The notes beneath the pieces are model-generated. The model was not told the DNA's origin. It searched no databases and saw only the letters and a program-made list of their open reading frames with translations. Of a stretch of DNA of 64,000 nucleotides, positions 35,086-44,132 are shown one piece after another; positions within the stretch are counted from its first letter, which is position 1; every line of letters begins with the position of its first letter. The stretch comes from JAWKWH01 sp963669415 (GTDB lineage Bacteria > Pseudomonadota > Alphaproteobacteria > Rhizobiales > Rhizobiaceae), in the NCBI GenBank assembly GCA_963669415.2, contig CAXXPS010000003.1, positions 1 through 64,000 on the forward strand, given 5' to 3'. The position numbers and the translations under genes were made by a program.

Positions 35086-35559
35086 ATGCGTTTTTTCTCA
35101 TTTACTGCCGTCATTTTTGCGACCCTTTCAATGCTGTCATCTGCATTTGCCGGTGAAATCGCGGTGACATCCGCCTGGACGCGGGCGACGCTGCCGGGCG
35201 CCAAGGTTGCCGGTGGGTTTGCCATGATTACCAATAGCGGTCGGACAAACGATCGTCTGATTGGCGTTTCTTCCGCTGTGGCGGCAAAAGCCGAACTTCA
35301 CTCGATGAAAATGGTCGATGATGTGATGGTCATGCGGCCGATGGACGGTGGATTGGTCATTCCTGCCGGAGGATCCGCCGAGTTGAAACCCGGCGGCAAC
35401 CATCTCATGCTGATGGGATTGTCAGAAGCTTTGAAAGAAGGCGAGAAAGTACCGGTCACGCTGAAGTTCGAGTCAGGAGGCGAAATCAGCATCGAGATGA
35501 TGGTTATGCCGGCCAACGCCAAGGAAATGAAACATGGCGGGCACAAGCACGGGGGCTAG
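35086..35559 (+). CDS. Periplasmic copper chaperone PCu(A)C family protein
   Basis: 157 residues with a signal peptide (FFSFTAVIFATLSMLSSAFA). The cupredoxin-like core keeps the copper ligands: AELHSMKM, VMVMRPMDGG and NHLMLMGL (H-x-n-M ... H-x-M). A His-rich tail (MKHGGHKHGG) may also bind metal. These proteins deliver Cu(I) to cytochrome oxidase. A degenerate paralog follows at 35692. Confidence 0.9.
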   Translation: MRFFSFTAVIFATLSMLSSAFAGEIAVTSAWTRATLPGAKVAGGFAMITNSGRTNDRLIGVSSAVAAKAELHSMKMVDDVMVMRPMDGGLVIPAGGSAELKPGGNHLMLMGLSEALKEGEKVPVTLKFESGGEISIEMMVMPANAKEMKHGGHKHGG

Positions 35560-35691
35560 CCACTTCAGACCATGCTTCTTGCGATCACATTTTGGACGGT
35601 CGCCTGTACCGAATCAGACATTTAGCTTACTATGACATTGCCGGGGCTTCTAACCACCGCGACTGCGAGTTTGCGGGCATAGAGGTCAAAC

Positions 35692-36120
35692 GTGCAACTG
35701 CTGAGGGTACTTACCACCTCGGTCTTCCTTATTACCGCACAATACGCCAAAGCGTCTGAAATTCAGGTTGTTTCAGGCGAAACCCGGCCGACACTACCTG
35801 CCGAGGCGGTCGGAGTCGGCTATTTCGTCGTCACTGTCAGCGGCAGGTCTGGCGAGCAACTGACAGATGCCTCCTCAACCTTTGCAGCGAATGTTTCAAT
35901 CAATGAAACCGTAATGGTCGGAGGAACGGAGGTCAGCCGTCCGGTCCCCGGCGGAATAGCAATTCCGGCAAACGGCACCATTGTGTTCGAGCCGGGAGGC
36001 TACCATTTGGCGCTTTCGGGAATTAGCAGCCAAATCAATCTTGGAGACCTGATCCCTGTATCGCTCGATTTTGGCGGTGGCGGGATAATCGAAATCGTAT
36101 TGGTCGCGGCTTCCGGCTGA
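35692..36120 (+). CDS. PCu(A)C-like secreted protein without copper ligands
   Basis: 142 residues, GTG start with AGAGG upstream, signal peptide to about residue 21 (TAQYAKA). It aligns with the preceding protein (TRPTLPAEAVGVGYFVVTVSGRSGEQL; VSRPVPGGIAIPANGTIVFEPGGYHLALSGI) but the His and Met ligands are replaced (ELHSMKM becomes NVSINET; HLMLMG becomes HLALSG). It probably does not bind copper. It likely arose by duplication. Confidence 0.8.
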   Translation: MQLLRVLTTSVFLITAQYAKASEIQVVSGETRPTLPAEAVGVGYFVVTVSGRSGEQLTDASSTFAANVSINETVMVGGTEVSRPVPGGIAIPANGTIVFEPGGYHLALSGISSQINLGDLIPVSLDFGGGGIIEIVLVAASG

Positions 36121-36130
36121 CCGGGAGGTA

Positions 36131-37000
36131 TCACTTATGTCCGTTTTCGCCGGTTTCCAGGCGCTGTGGTCGGTGAACCATGGTCACCAACACATAAGAA
36201 ATGATCATCAGCAGGTACCACGAGCCCAGCTTGGCGATTGATACCGGTGTCCAGCCATCCAGTTGCCCGGGATAAAGCCAGGCGCGGGAGAAGGTCCCGA
36301 TATTCTCCGCCAGCCAGATGAAAAGCGCGACCAGCAAAAAACCGACAAGCAATGGCATGCGGTGGCGAAACCGGAAAACACGATAGTGAACGAATGTGCG
36401 CCAGTACAGCGCGGCCGTGGCGCCGAACAATATCCACCGGACATCCGGCAGAAAGTGATGAGAAAAGAAATTGATGTAGACCGCCGCGCACAACAAGACG
36501 GTGAGGCCGAATTTCGGGTAGTGCGTGTAGCGGATGTCAAATATGCGGGTAATACGGGCGATATACGAACCGACAGCGGCATACATGAAACCGGAGAACA
36601 GCGGTACGCCGGCGATGCGGATCAGGTTTTCTTCCGGGTAAATCCATGAGCCGACATGGGTTTTGAAGATCTCCATCACCGTTCCGACGATGTGAAAGAT
36701 CAGGATCACTTTCGCTTCGGAAAGGGTCTCCAACTTGCCGACCAGCATAGCGATTTGAATAGCCAAGGCTGCGATGAACAGAAAATCATAGCGCGCAATG
36801 GCCATATCGTCGGGCCAGAAATAGCGGGTAACGATAATCAACCCCAGCATCGCGCCGCCGAACAAACAGGCCCAGGCCTGTTTCAATCCAAAAACCAGAA
36901 ATTCCATCGCAGCGCCGACGACGCCGGTTGCAGGCATGCGGTCGAGCACTGAATGCGCGGCCGCGTCGATCCGCGCCTCGATCGACGTAAACCGTCTCAA
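36131..37000 (-). CDS. DUF817 family membrane protein
   Basis: 289 residues with about eight hydrophobic segments. EFLVFGLKQAWACLFGGAMLGL, FKTHVGSWIYPEENLIRIAGVPLFSGFMYAAVGSYIARITRIFDIRYTHYPK and WLAENIGTFSRAWLYPGQLDGWTPV match DUF817 as I know it. Function unknown; inner membrane. Its start overlaps the stop of the nucleotidase gene by 4 bp. Confidence 0.82.
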   Translation of the reverse strand: MRRFTSIEARIDAAAHSVLDRMPATGVVGAAMEFLVFGLKQAWACLFGGAMLGLIIVTRYFWPDDMAIARYDFLFIAALAIQIAMLVGKLETLSEAKVILIFHIVGTVMEIFKTHVGSWIYPEENLIRIAGVPLFSGFMYAAVGSYIARITRIFDIRYTHYPKFGLTVLLCAAVYINFFSHHFLPDVRWILFGATAALYWRTFVHYRVFRFRHRMPLLVGFLLVALFIWLAENIGTFSRAWLYPGQLDGWTPVSIAKLGSWYLLMIISYVLVTMVHRPQRLETGENGHK

Positions 37001-37707
37001 GCGGCGGTTTCCCCGTTAATGGCCGACAGAAATGAGGCGAGATCGTCGGTGACAAAGTCGACATTGTCACCGTCCCTGCCGTCCTGCTCCCAAATTTCCG
37101 AGAAAGTCGGCTCGAAGTTGCGCGGGACGATCAGGACGGTTGTCATTCCCAACGCCTTGGGAACAATCAGGTTCCGCGCAAGGTCCTCGAACATGACCGC
37201 ATGGCCTGCATCAACCCGATGAAGGCCCATAAACTTGTCGTAGGTTTCGCGGGCCGGTTTCGGTACGAGATCGGCGGCGACGACATCGAATATCTCGTCA
37301 AAATGATCCAGGATGCCGAGTTGTCTAGCGGTCGCCTCGGCATGACTGCGGCTGCCGTTGGTGAATATGAACTTTCGGCCGGGCAGGGCACGAATCGCGG
37401 ACCCCAAATCCGGATCGGGCATCAGCCAAGTGTAGTCGATGTCGTGGGCTTTCTGCAGGAAATCATCCGGATCGATATTGTGCAGTTCCATCAGACCGCG
37501 CATCGTCGTTCCATATTCCAGATAAAGCTGTTTCTGGATTTTTCGTGCTTCATCCCTCGGCAATTGCAGCAGTTCGGACACATAGGATGTCATACGAACG
37601 TCAATCTGCGAGAACAGGTTAGTATGGTGGGGGTAAAGTGTGTTGTCGAGGTCAAACACCCAGTCCGTGACATGGGCGAAGCTCTCGGGATCAGGAACGT
37701 TGGTCAT
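36997..37707 (-). CDS. HAD-family pyrimidine 5'-nucleotidase
   Basis: 236 residues. WVFDLDNTLYPHHTNLFSQID is motif 1 (DxD), FTNGSRSHAEATARQLGI motif 2 and VPKPARETYDKFM with a Lys for motif 3, MFEDLARNLIVPKALGMTTVLI motif 4. This is the SDT1/PhoE-like group dephosphorylating pyrimidine nucleotides. In related rhizobia it lies near dapD and argB, as here. Confidence 0.92.
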   Translation of the reverse strand: MTNVPDPESFAHVTDWVFDLDNTLYPHHTNLFSQIDVRMTSYVSELLQLPRDEARKIQKQLYLEYGTTMRGLMELHNIDPDDFLQKAHDIDYTWLMPDPDLGSAIRALPGRKFIFTNGSRSHAEATARQLGILDHFDEIFDVVAADLVPKPARETYDKFMGLHRVDAGHAVMFEDLARNLIVPKALGMTTVLIVPRNFEPTFSEIWEQDGRDGDNVDFVTDDLASFLSAINGETAA

Positions 37708-37860
37708 GCGCCCTTATTGCACGATTTTGCCGGTGGGCAAGCCCTAGCGCTTGGACTGCGAGTAAACTGTGAATTTGACCGTTCGCTAAATTTTTACACA
37801 TCACTTAAACGGCGTTTCAAACCGATTTTGAGATAGTGTCCCCAAACAGGGCGCCATTAC

Positions 37861-38601
37861 GTGAAATCGATCTTTTTCAAAGCATTGACGGTATCGACAT
37901 TCGCCGTCGCACTGGCCTACGCATTGATCATTTTTGCCATCCCGATGTTTGGCGAGAAGATCAATCCAAGTGCGTGGGTGCTCGGGTTAGTCGGGCCATA
38001 CCTCATCGGCATGCCGGTATCCTATTACTGTTTTATGCAAGCGGATCGTCTCAGGGAAGCACACGAGCAGCTTTTGAAGGCGCACGAAGCCTTGCGACAG
38101 AAGTCGATGCACGACCAGATGACCGGAATGCTCAACCGGGAGACCTTTCTTGCAAGGCTCAATGTTAAGGGCAGGCATACGGATGATGGCGTGCTGCTTA
38201 TCGCTGACGCAGACCATTTCAAGCGTATCAACGACAGCTATGGTCACCTTGAGGGCGACAAGGCGCTGTTGCTGATTGCCGACGCCATCAAGCATTCGGT
38301 CCGTGAGCAGGATGTTGTGGGTAGAATTGGCGGTGAAGAATTTGCGGTATTTCTGAGCGGGGCAAGCCTTGAGGATGCACTGGAAGTATCCGAGCGGATA
38401 AGACGGACGGTCGAGGAAGTGCAATTTGAAACTTCCTGCGGAAAAAAGATGCCGCTTACCATCAGCGCAGGCGGCGCATCCACATTGGGCGCGGAGAACC
38501 TGTCGCAGTTGATGCGCAGTGCCGACCGCAGTCTCTATGAGGCAAAACGGAGCGGAAGGAACCGCGTTATCTTCCACTCCGACCTGAAAGCGGCAGCTTG
38601 A
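37861..38601 (+). CDS. Diguanylate cyclase (GGDEF), membrane-bound
   Basis: 246 residues, GTG start. Two N-terminal membrane helices (about 8-28 and 38-58), a short coiled linker (ADRLREAHEQLLKAHEALRQ), then a GGDEF domain from about residue 80: ADHFKRINDSYGHLEGDKAL, RIGGEEFAVFL (active-site GGEEF) and an intact RxxD inhibitory site (REQD) five residues before it. It makes cyclic di-GMP. It overlaps the next cyclase by 4 bp (TTGA). Confidence 0.93.
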   Translation: MKSIFFKALTVSTFAVALAYALIIFAIPMFGEKINPSAWVLGLVGPYLIGMPVSYYCFMQADRLREAHEQLLKAHEALRQKSMHDQMTGMLNRETFLARLNVKGRHTDDGVLLIADADHFKRINDSYGHLEGDKALLLIADAIKHSVREQDVVGRIGGEEFAVFLSGASLEDALEVSERIRRTVEEVQFETSCGKKMPLTISAGGASTLGAENLSQLMRSADRSLYEAKRSGRNRVIFHSDLKAAA

Positions 38602-39374
38602 GCACATCAATTCAAAAAAGCCGCCGGATGCGGGTGCTTTTGATCACCTCAGCTTCTGTTATTCTTTCCATGATTCTCACGTTGGCATTGACCAGATTGT
38701 TCGGTACCAGTTTCGTTCCGATCCCGGCTGTGACCTCATTTCTGTGTCCGGTGCTTGTGGCGTGGCCGGTTTCAAACATCTTCCTGAAACAATCCGATCA
38801 GCTGGAAGCTGCCCATCGCGAACTGGATCAGGCTCATCGTAGTCTCGAACGAACCCACATGATTCTTGAACACCGGTCACGTCATGACCGGATGACTGGC
38901 CTTGCAAACCGTGAGGCGTTTCTGGGGGCGATCGGTCCGGGAAGGCGTGGTTCCGACAACGGGTTTCTCATCATTATCGATGCCGATCACTTCAAAAAGA
39001 TCAACGATACATTCGGGCATCTCGCTGGTGACAAGGCACTGAAGTTAATTGCCGACGCAATATCGGCGAACATTCGCGAAGGCGATATCGCGGCAAGAAT
39101 TGGTGGTGAGGAATTTGCCCTGTTTCTTCCCGGTTCCAGTCTGGCGGAAGCCATTCAGATATCCGAGCGGGTTCGCCAGGCTGTCGAGGGCATCGAGTTT
39201 TCTTCTCCGGACGGCGACCCAATCGATTTGACGGTCAGTCTTGGCGGTGCAGAAATGATCGCCAATGGCCCGTTGGACGCGGTCATGGGCAAAGCCGACA
39301 AGATGCTCTACCAGGCAAAAGATGCCGGCAGGAACCGGGCCGTCGTCGTTCCCGAACTGGCGCATGCGGCTTAA
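38598..39374 (+). CDS. Diguanylate cyclase (GGDEF), tandem paralog
   Basis: 258 residues from TTG 38598 (ATG 38628 possible). Two N-terminal helices, a coiled linker (QLEAAHRELDQAHRSLERTHMI) and a GGDEF domain: DADHFKKINDTFGHLAGDKAL, RIGGEEFALFLPG, with RxxD (REGD) intact. It is similar along its length to the preceding protein, so a tandem duplication. Confidence 0.93.
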   Translation: MSTSIQKSRRMRVLLITSASVILSMILTLALTRLFGTSFVPIPAVTSFLCPVLVAWPVSNIFLKQSDQLEAAHRELDQAHRSLERTHMILEHRSRHDRMTGLANREAFLGAIGPGRRGSDNGFLIIIDADHFKKINDTFGHLAGDKALKLIADAISANIREGDIAARIGGEEFALFLPGSSLAEAIQISERVRQAVEGIEFSSPDGDPIDLTVSLGGAEMIANGPLDAVMGKADKMLYQAKDAGRNRAVVVPELAHAA

Positions 39375-39494
39375 GCCGATCCCGTCATCACACTTACATG
39401 CTCTTCTGTCTGCATTGCCTGATCGCATGTAGTGGGGATAGAAGACGGGGCGGCTGAAACCGCCTTTGCAGCACTGCCTCCACGGTAACCCCAT

Positions 39495-40400
39495 ATGGAA
39501 CTCTGGATCCCAATAACCATTGCGGCCGCCTTCCTGCAAAATGTGCGCTCGGCAATGCAGAAACACCTGAAGGGTGTGATGGGGACGACCGGCGCGACCT
39601 TCGTGCGGTTTGGATATGGCGCGCCGCTGCCGATCCTGTTTGTGGTCCTGCTGCATTACGGCGCCGGTTACAGAGTGCCGGTGCCCAATGCGACCTTCTT
39701 TATCTGGGCATTGGTGGGCGGGCTGGCACAGATCGGCGCAACCTTTCTGCTGGTCTACCTGTTTTCGTTCCGCAATTTTGCTGTCGGCACCGCCTATTCG
39801 CGCACCGAACCGGCGCAAGCCGCGATATTCGGACTGATATTCCTCTCGGAGCGCGCGTCAGCCGGCGCTCTGGCGGCCATTGCCATCAGCGTGATTGGCG
39901 TCATGCTGATTTCGGTGGCCAGGACAACAGTTAGTACCACTTCGCTCATCACATCGGTTTTGAGCCGAAACGCTCTCATCGGGCTCGCGTCGGGGACGTT
40001 GTTCGGCATTGCCGCGGTGGCCTATCGCGCGGCGTCGCTTTCGCTGGGCGGTCCCAATTTCATGATGCAGGCAGCAGTAACACTCGCCGTCGTGATCGTG
40101 TTTCAGGCAGGCGTCATGTTTGCGTGGATGGCGGCAAGAGAGCCGCAGGAAATCGGACGCGTCGCCAAGGCATGGAAGCCAGGTTTGATTGTCGGGATTG
40201 CCGGTGCGACAGCATCGTTTGGGTGGTTCATGGCGATGACATTGCAGCAGGCGGCCGTCGTCAAGGCGCTGGCGCAGATAGAGATGATCTTCACCTTTGC
40301 CTCATCCGTGTTCATTTTCAAGGAACACATTAACCGGCTTGAAGTGATCGGCTGCGTGCTGATCGTGGCGGGAATACTGGTGCTCTTGCTGGTCGGTTAG
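39495..40400 (+). CDS. EamA/DMT-family membrane transporter
   Basis: 301 residues with about ten hydrophobic segments and two EamA repeats (about 1-140 and 150-300). Repeat ends read GTAYSRTEPAQAAIFGLIFLSERASAGALAAIAISVIGVMLIS and AVVKALAQIEMIFTFASSVFIFKEHINRLEVIGCVLIVAGILVLLL. An exporter of metabolites or amino acids is typical; the substrate is unknown. Confidence 0.88.
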   Translation: MELWIPITIAAAFLQNVRSAMQKHLKGVMGTTGATFVRFGYGAPLPILFVVLLHYGAGYRVPVPNATFFIWALVGGLAQIGATFLLVYLFSFRNFAVGTAYSRTEPAQAAIFGLIFLSERASAGALAAIAISVIGVMLISVARTTVSTTSLITSVLSRNALIGLASGTLFGIAAVAYRAASLSLGGPNFMMQAAVTLAVVIVFQAGVMFAWMAAREPQEIGRVAKAWKPGLIVGIAGATASFGWFMAMTLQQAAVVKALAQIEMIFTFASSVFIFKEHINRLEVIGCVLIVAGILVLLLVG

Positions 40401-40512
40401 ATCCGGCGGCACATTGGCATGCCTGCCGGTTTACCGTGATTGTTCTCACATCATTTTGGCCATGAATATCGTGATATAAGCCGGTTATCGTTTCGAATTG
40501 ACGGAAATCGCC

Positions 40513-41709
40513 ATGTGGTCTCGCTTGCCGATACTGACAATTGTCCTGGTCTTGATTGCCGCGCCGGCCGTTGCGGGCGCAAAGGAAAAAATCGCTGCAC
40601 TGGCGCCATCGGGGCTGATCTATGTGCTGGATGAGAAGGGCAACGAACTTGTCGCGCAAAATGCCGACAAGCCGTTTGTGCCGGCTTCCGTCACAAAGAT
40701 TGTCACCGCGTGGCTGGCGCTGGAAGTGTTGGGTGGTGACCATCGTTTCAAGACCTCGTTTTATCTGGACAAGGACCGGGTGCTGTATGTTCGCGGCGGC
40801 GGCGATCCGTTTCTGGTGTCGGAGGAACTGGCGCTGCTGGCGCCAAATCTGATAGCGGCGACCGGCAAGAAACCGTTCAAGCGCATGGTGCTTGACGCGA
40901 GCTATTTTCCGGCGGGGCTTCGAATCCCCGGGATCGAGAACACGGGCGAAGCCTATGACGCGCTGAACTCCGCGCTGGCGGTCAATTTCAACACGATCAA
41001 TGCGAGGCGTCGCGGAAAGACAGTTACATCCGCGGAAGAGCAGACGCCGATCACACCACTTGCCATCAGCCAGTTCAAGGCGCGAGGACCGAAGAAGGGC
41101 CGCAGCCGCATCAGCCTGGCGCAGGAGGATCCATCCATCGGTGTTCGCTATGCCGGTGAACTGATCGCTGCGTTCGTCGAACAGGCGGGTGGCAAGATTG
41201 AAGGCAAGATTGCGACCGGAACCGCGCCGAAGGGATTGAAGCCGGTTTATGTTCACCGCCAGTCAAGGCCACTGTCGGAGATTCTCAAACAGATGATGAT
41301 TGGCTCCAACAATTATATCGCCAATCAGGTGTTCCTTGAGCTGGGGGTGCATGGGTCGAATGGTCCGGCCAGCCTTGAAAAATCGCAAAAAGCCGCCCGC
41401 AAACTGCTTGCGAAGCATGATCTGGCCAAATCCATTCATCTGGAGGAAGGCTCCGGTATCAGCCGCGGGCACCGGTTTACCGCGCGCGGTTTGGCAAAGT
41501 TGCTCGACCTGTTTGCACCGCATGCGCAATTGATGCGCCGGACCAAGAAGGGCTCGCGCTACAAGACGGGCACGTTTTCCGGTGTGCGGACATTGGCAGG
41601 CTTTGCCGAGACCACCAAACATGGCCGGGTCCGGTTTGTGATCTCGCTTAACAGTGGCAATCGCAAATTGCGTTTTCGGCTGTTGCGGGAGATCGAGCGC
41701 GGACTGTAG
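40513..41709 (+). CDS. D-alanyl-D-alanine carboxypeptidase/endopeptidase (S13, DacB-like)
   Basis: 398 residues from ATG 40513; a signal peptide (MWSRLPILTIVLVLIAAPAVAGA). Penicillin-binding motifs: SVTK (SxxK nucleophile in PASVTKIVTAWLALE), SNN (in GSNNYIANQVF) and KTG (in YKTGTFSGVRT). It trims or cuts peptidoglycan peptide stems in the periplasm. Shorter than E. coli PBP4, having lost part of the inserted domain. A TTG at 40498 would add five residues. Confidence 0.9.
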   Translation: MWSRLPILTIVLVLIAAPAVAGAKEKIAALAPSGLIYVLDEKGNELVAQNADKPFVPASVTKIVTAWLALEVLGGDHRFKTSFYLDKDRVLYVRGGGDPFLVSEELALLAPNLIAATGKKPFKRMVLDASYFPAGLRIPGIENTGEAYDALNSALAVNFNTINARRRGKTVTSAEEQTPITPLAISQFKARGPKKGRSRISLAQEDPSIGVRYAGELIAAFVEQAGGKIEGKIATGTAPKGLKPVYVHRQSRPLSEILKQMMIGSNNYIANQVFLELGVHGSNGPASLEKSQKAARKLLAKHDLAKSIHLEEGSGISRGHRFTARGLAKLLDLFAPHAQLMRRTKKGSRYKTGTFSGVRTLAGFAETTKHGRVRFVISLNSGNRKLRFRLLREIERGL

Positions 41710-41726
41710 GCGGGAGATTTGCGAGA

Positions 41727-42422
41727 ATGCAAATTCTTGAAAGCTCCGGCCTGGGGCTCAGAGCAGCCAGACATCGCCTCATCAATGAGGAACTACACCT
41801 CTCAGTGACAATATTTCCAATGGTGCATATTGGAGAAAGTGAGTTCTATCAAACCGTCTACAAACAGGCCTTTGATCACGATGTGGTCCTCGTTGAAGGC
41901 GTCCGGTCACCTGTCGTTAGTCTCATCACGACCTCGTATCCCTGGATAGAAAAGTCTAAACTTGGGTTGATAATTCAACCGTCTTACCCCGAGCAAAAAG
42001 ATGCGAAAGCGAATATTGTCCATGCCGATCTGACAGCAGAGGAATTTCATGCCGAGTGGCGCAAAGTGCCGTTGTGGCTCCGACTGGCGGCATTCGTTAT
42101 TTCGCCGATGGTTGGACTGGAACGCCGATATCTTGCTACTCGTTCCTCACTGGCTAAGAATATGGGCTTGGAAGACCTCCAATCCCGCGACGAGGTTCTA
42201 TCCTGGGACCCGTCGGTCGTTGCCTTCAAGCGGTGCATTTTGGGTGCCCGCGACAAGCGACTGATTGAGTGCCTCAATCAAGTAATCGAGCACAACAACA
42301 GCAAACGTTGCTCAATCGCCATCGTGTATGGCGCACGGCACATGAGGGCAGTTTTGAATCAACTAAAGCGCAAGAATTTCATATCTTCTGAAAGTGAATG
42401 GCAGACAGTATTTTATCTATAA
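41727..42422 (+). CDS. TraB/GumN-like protein
   Basis: 231 residues. PMVHIGESEFYQTVYKQAFDHDVVLVEGVRSP near the start and IAIVYGARHMRAVLNQLKRKNF near the end are the two halves of the TraB/Tiki-type fold (HIG..., E..., GARH). No signal peptide; one possible hydrophobic segment (LRLAAFVISPMVGL). Function uncertain; related proteins are putative metalloproteases. Base use is less GC-rich than in the flanking genes. Confidence 0.65.
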   Translation: MQILESSGLGLRAARHRLINEELHLSVTIFPMVHIGESEFYQTVYKQAFDHDVVLVEGVRSPVVSLITTSYPWIEKSKLGLIIQPSYPEQKDAKANIVHADLTAEEFHAEWRKVPLWLRLAAFVISPMVGLERRYLATRSSLAKNMGLEDLQSRDEVLSWDPSVVAFKRCILGARDKRLIECLNQVIEHNNSKRCSIAIVYGARHMRAVLNQLKRKNFISSESEWQTVFYL

Positions 42423-42482
42423 ATGTTGGCTGATCTCGCTTTCCGGTCCGGTTCTTATGTTGTTCCGAAACCGACGACCATT

Positions 42483-43610
42483 TCAACCCAGACGCTGAGG
42501 CGCGAGATCCGCGGGATTTAAGTCCTGGTCAAGAATGTCCTGCGGAACCGGATCGCCCAAAATCTGCGCGGCCGCAAATCTCGACAAAGCGGGTGACGAC
42601 TGAATTCCATAACCGCCTTGTCCGGCGAGCCAAAAAAAACCTTCAGCCGATTGCGAAAAACCGGCGACGGGGCATTTGTCTGAAACGAAACTTCGCAATC
42701 CGGCCCATTTGTTTTCTATCCGGCGAACCGACAGATCAAAGGCCTTTTCGATGCGATCGACACAGATTGCGATGTCCAGTTCCTCGGGCTGGGCATCGCA
42801 GGGTTCGCTGGGCGTCTCATCGGCAGGAGAAATCAGTAGTTTGCCGGCATCAGGCTTGAGATAAAAATCCTCATCGACGTCGACAGTGGCTGGGTAGCTT
42901 GCGACTTCAACGGTTTCGGGCGGGGAAATGGTCGCAATGGTTCTCCGCTTGGGAACCAGTCCGATCCGCTCGGCGCCAGCCATTTGACCAACATGATCGG
43001 CCCATGCACCGGCCGCGTTGACCACGATATTGGCCTCAATGTCGCCAGACCGGGTGTGAAGGCGCCAATCATTCCGGCCACCCTGTAAGTTCAGCACCTC
43101 CGCATTCGTCATGATCACCCCACCATGCGACCTGACCACGCGCAGGTATCCCTGATGCAGCGCGTTGACGTCGATGTCGTAACTTGTCTCGTCGAGAAAT
43201 CCCGCAGCCGCATATCCTTCACGCACCAGTGGATTGGCTTCGCGCAGCTGTTGCTCATTGAGTAGCGAGATTTTCAAGCTGTCGGAGACGTCGTCCGCCA
43301 GTTCGTTGAGACTTTCCAGCTGATCGGCTCTCGAAATGACCAACTCGCCTCGCGGCGCAAACAACGAAACGTCGCAAAAGCCTTCCGGAGGGGCGGCGAA
43401 GAATTTCCGCGCAGCCCGTGTGAGGGCCCGTATCGGTGCGGGGCCGTAGGACGAAGCAAACAGGGCCGCCGAGCGGCCGGTGGTGTGATAGCCTGGCTGG
43501 CTTTCCATCTCCAGCAGGACCACTTTGCGATCTGACGATGCCAACTCGCTGGCGACAGAGGCACCGGCGATGCCGCCGCCGATTACCGCTATATCGTACT
43601 TCTGCAACAA
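42483..43610 (-). CDS. FAD-dependent amino-acid oxidoreductase (DAO/DadA-like)
   Basis: About 375 residues from TTG 43610 (LQKYDIAVIGGG); the frame is open to 43685 with further non-ATG starts, so the start is unsettled. The FAD fold IAVIGGGIAGASVASELASSDRKVVLLE, TGRSAALFASSYGP, VNAAGAWADHVGQMAGAERIGLVPKRR and the C-terminal VAGFSQSAEGFFWLAGQGGYGIQSSPALSRFAAAQIL match D-amino-acid/glycine oxidases and dehydrogenases. The substrate is unknown. No electron-accepting partner is adjacent. Confidence 0.82.
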   Translation of the reverse strand: MLQKYDIAVIGGGIAGASVASELASSDRKVVLLEMESQPGYHTTGRSAALFASSYGPAPIRALTRAARKFFAAPPEGFCDVSLFAPRGELVISRADQLESLNELADDVSDSLKISLLNEQQLREANPLVREGYAAAGFLDETSYDIDVNALHQGYLRVVRSHGGVIMTNAEVLNLQGGRNDWRLHTRSGDIEANIVVNAAGAWADHVGQMAGAERIGLVPKRRTIATISPPETVEVASYPATVDVDEDFYLKPDAGKLLISPADETPSEPCDAQPEELDIAICVDRIEKAFDLSVRRIENKWAGLRSFVSDKCPVAGFSQSAEGFFWLAGQGGYGIQSSPALSRFAAAQILGDPVPQDILDQDLNPADLAPQRLG

Positions 43611-43754
43611 CGGCTCGGTTGGACTCCGGTCTTGATCTTCCGGGCCGATACTAGTGCGCAAACGCACCTGAGACCAGCGTAACAAATGCCATCCTGTTTC
43701 AGGCGCGGTCGGCGAAAATTCTGCTTCGTCTTGGGACTCGCGTTACGGTGTCGA

Positions 43755-44057
43755 TCACATATCGGCAGTAACAAGAATGTTCATCTCTGAAAAACCGCGG
43801 TCGCGAACCGGTACGAGTTCTGCATAGGAATCTGAAGAAAACAGTCCGGTTACGGCATCGGCGGAATCGAAGTCCATGACGAGAACCATACCGCTTGGAC
43901 GGCCGTTGACGACCTTCCCAACCTTCTGACGTTTAACCAGCTTCCCTCCAGCACTCATGAGCAGCGGCATGACGCCCTGCAGATAGGCCTGCACTGATGA
44001 CATCTCGTCGGGATTGGGAGTAGCCGTTACGACCAAAGTTGCCTTATCCACCATCAT
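43755..44057 (-). CDS. DUF1330-like small protein
   Basis: About 100 residues from ATG 44057 (GGAAGA upstream). KATLVVTATPNPDEMSSVQAYLQGVMPLLMSAGGKLVKRQKVGKVVNGRPSGMVLVMDFDSADAVTGLFSSDSY resembles the dimeric ferredoxin-like DUF1330 fold (PSGMVLVMDF, YAELVPVRDRGF). Enzymatic role unknown. It is divergent from the TetR gene with a perfect palindrome between, so probably regulated by it. Confidence 0.75.
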   Translation of the reverse strand: MMVDKATLVVTATPNPDEMSSVQAYLQGVMPLLMSAGGKLVKRQKVGKVVNGRPSGMVLVMDFDSADAVTGLFSSDSYAELVPVRDRGFSEMNILVTADM

Positions 44058-44075
44058 TCTTCTTCCTTTTCGCTT

Positions 44076-44097
44076 TATCAGAATGATCATTCTGATA
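44076..44097. promoter_or_regulatory. Perfect palindromic TetR operator
   Basis: A 22-bp perfect palindrome with core ATCAGAATGATCATTCTGAT (44077-44096), centred 18-57 bp from the starts of the divergent DUF1330-like and TetR genes. The TAT ends could form -10 elements. Confidence 0.78.
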
Positions 44098-44132
44098 TAT
44101 TAAGTAACGGTGACTGTCAATCGAGGTATGTT

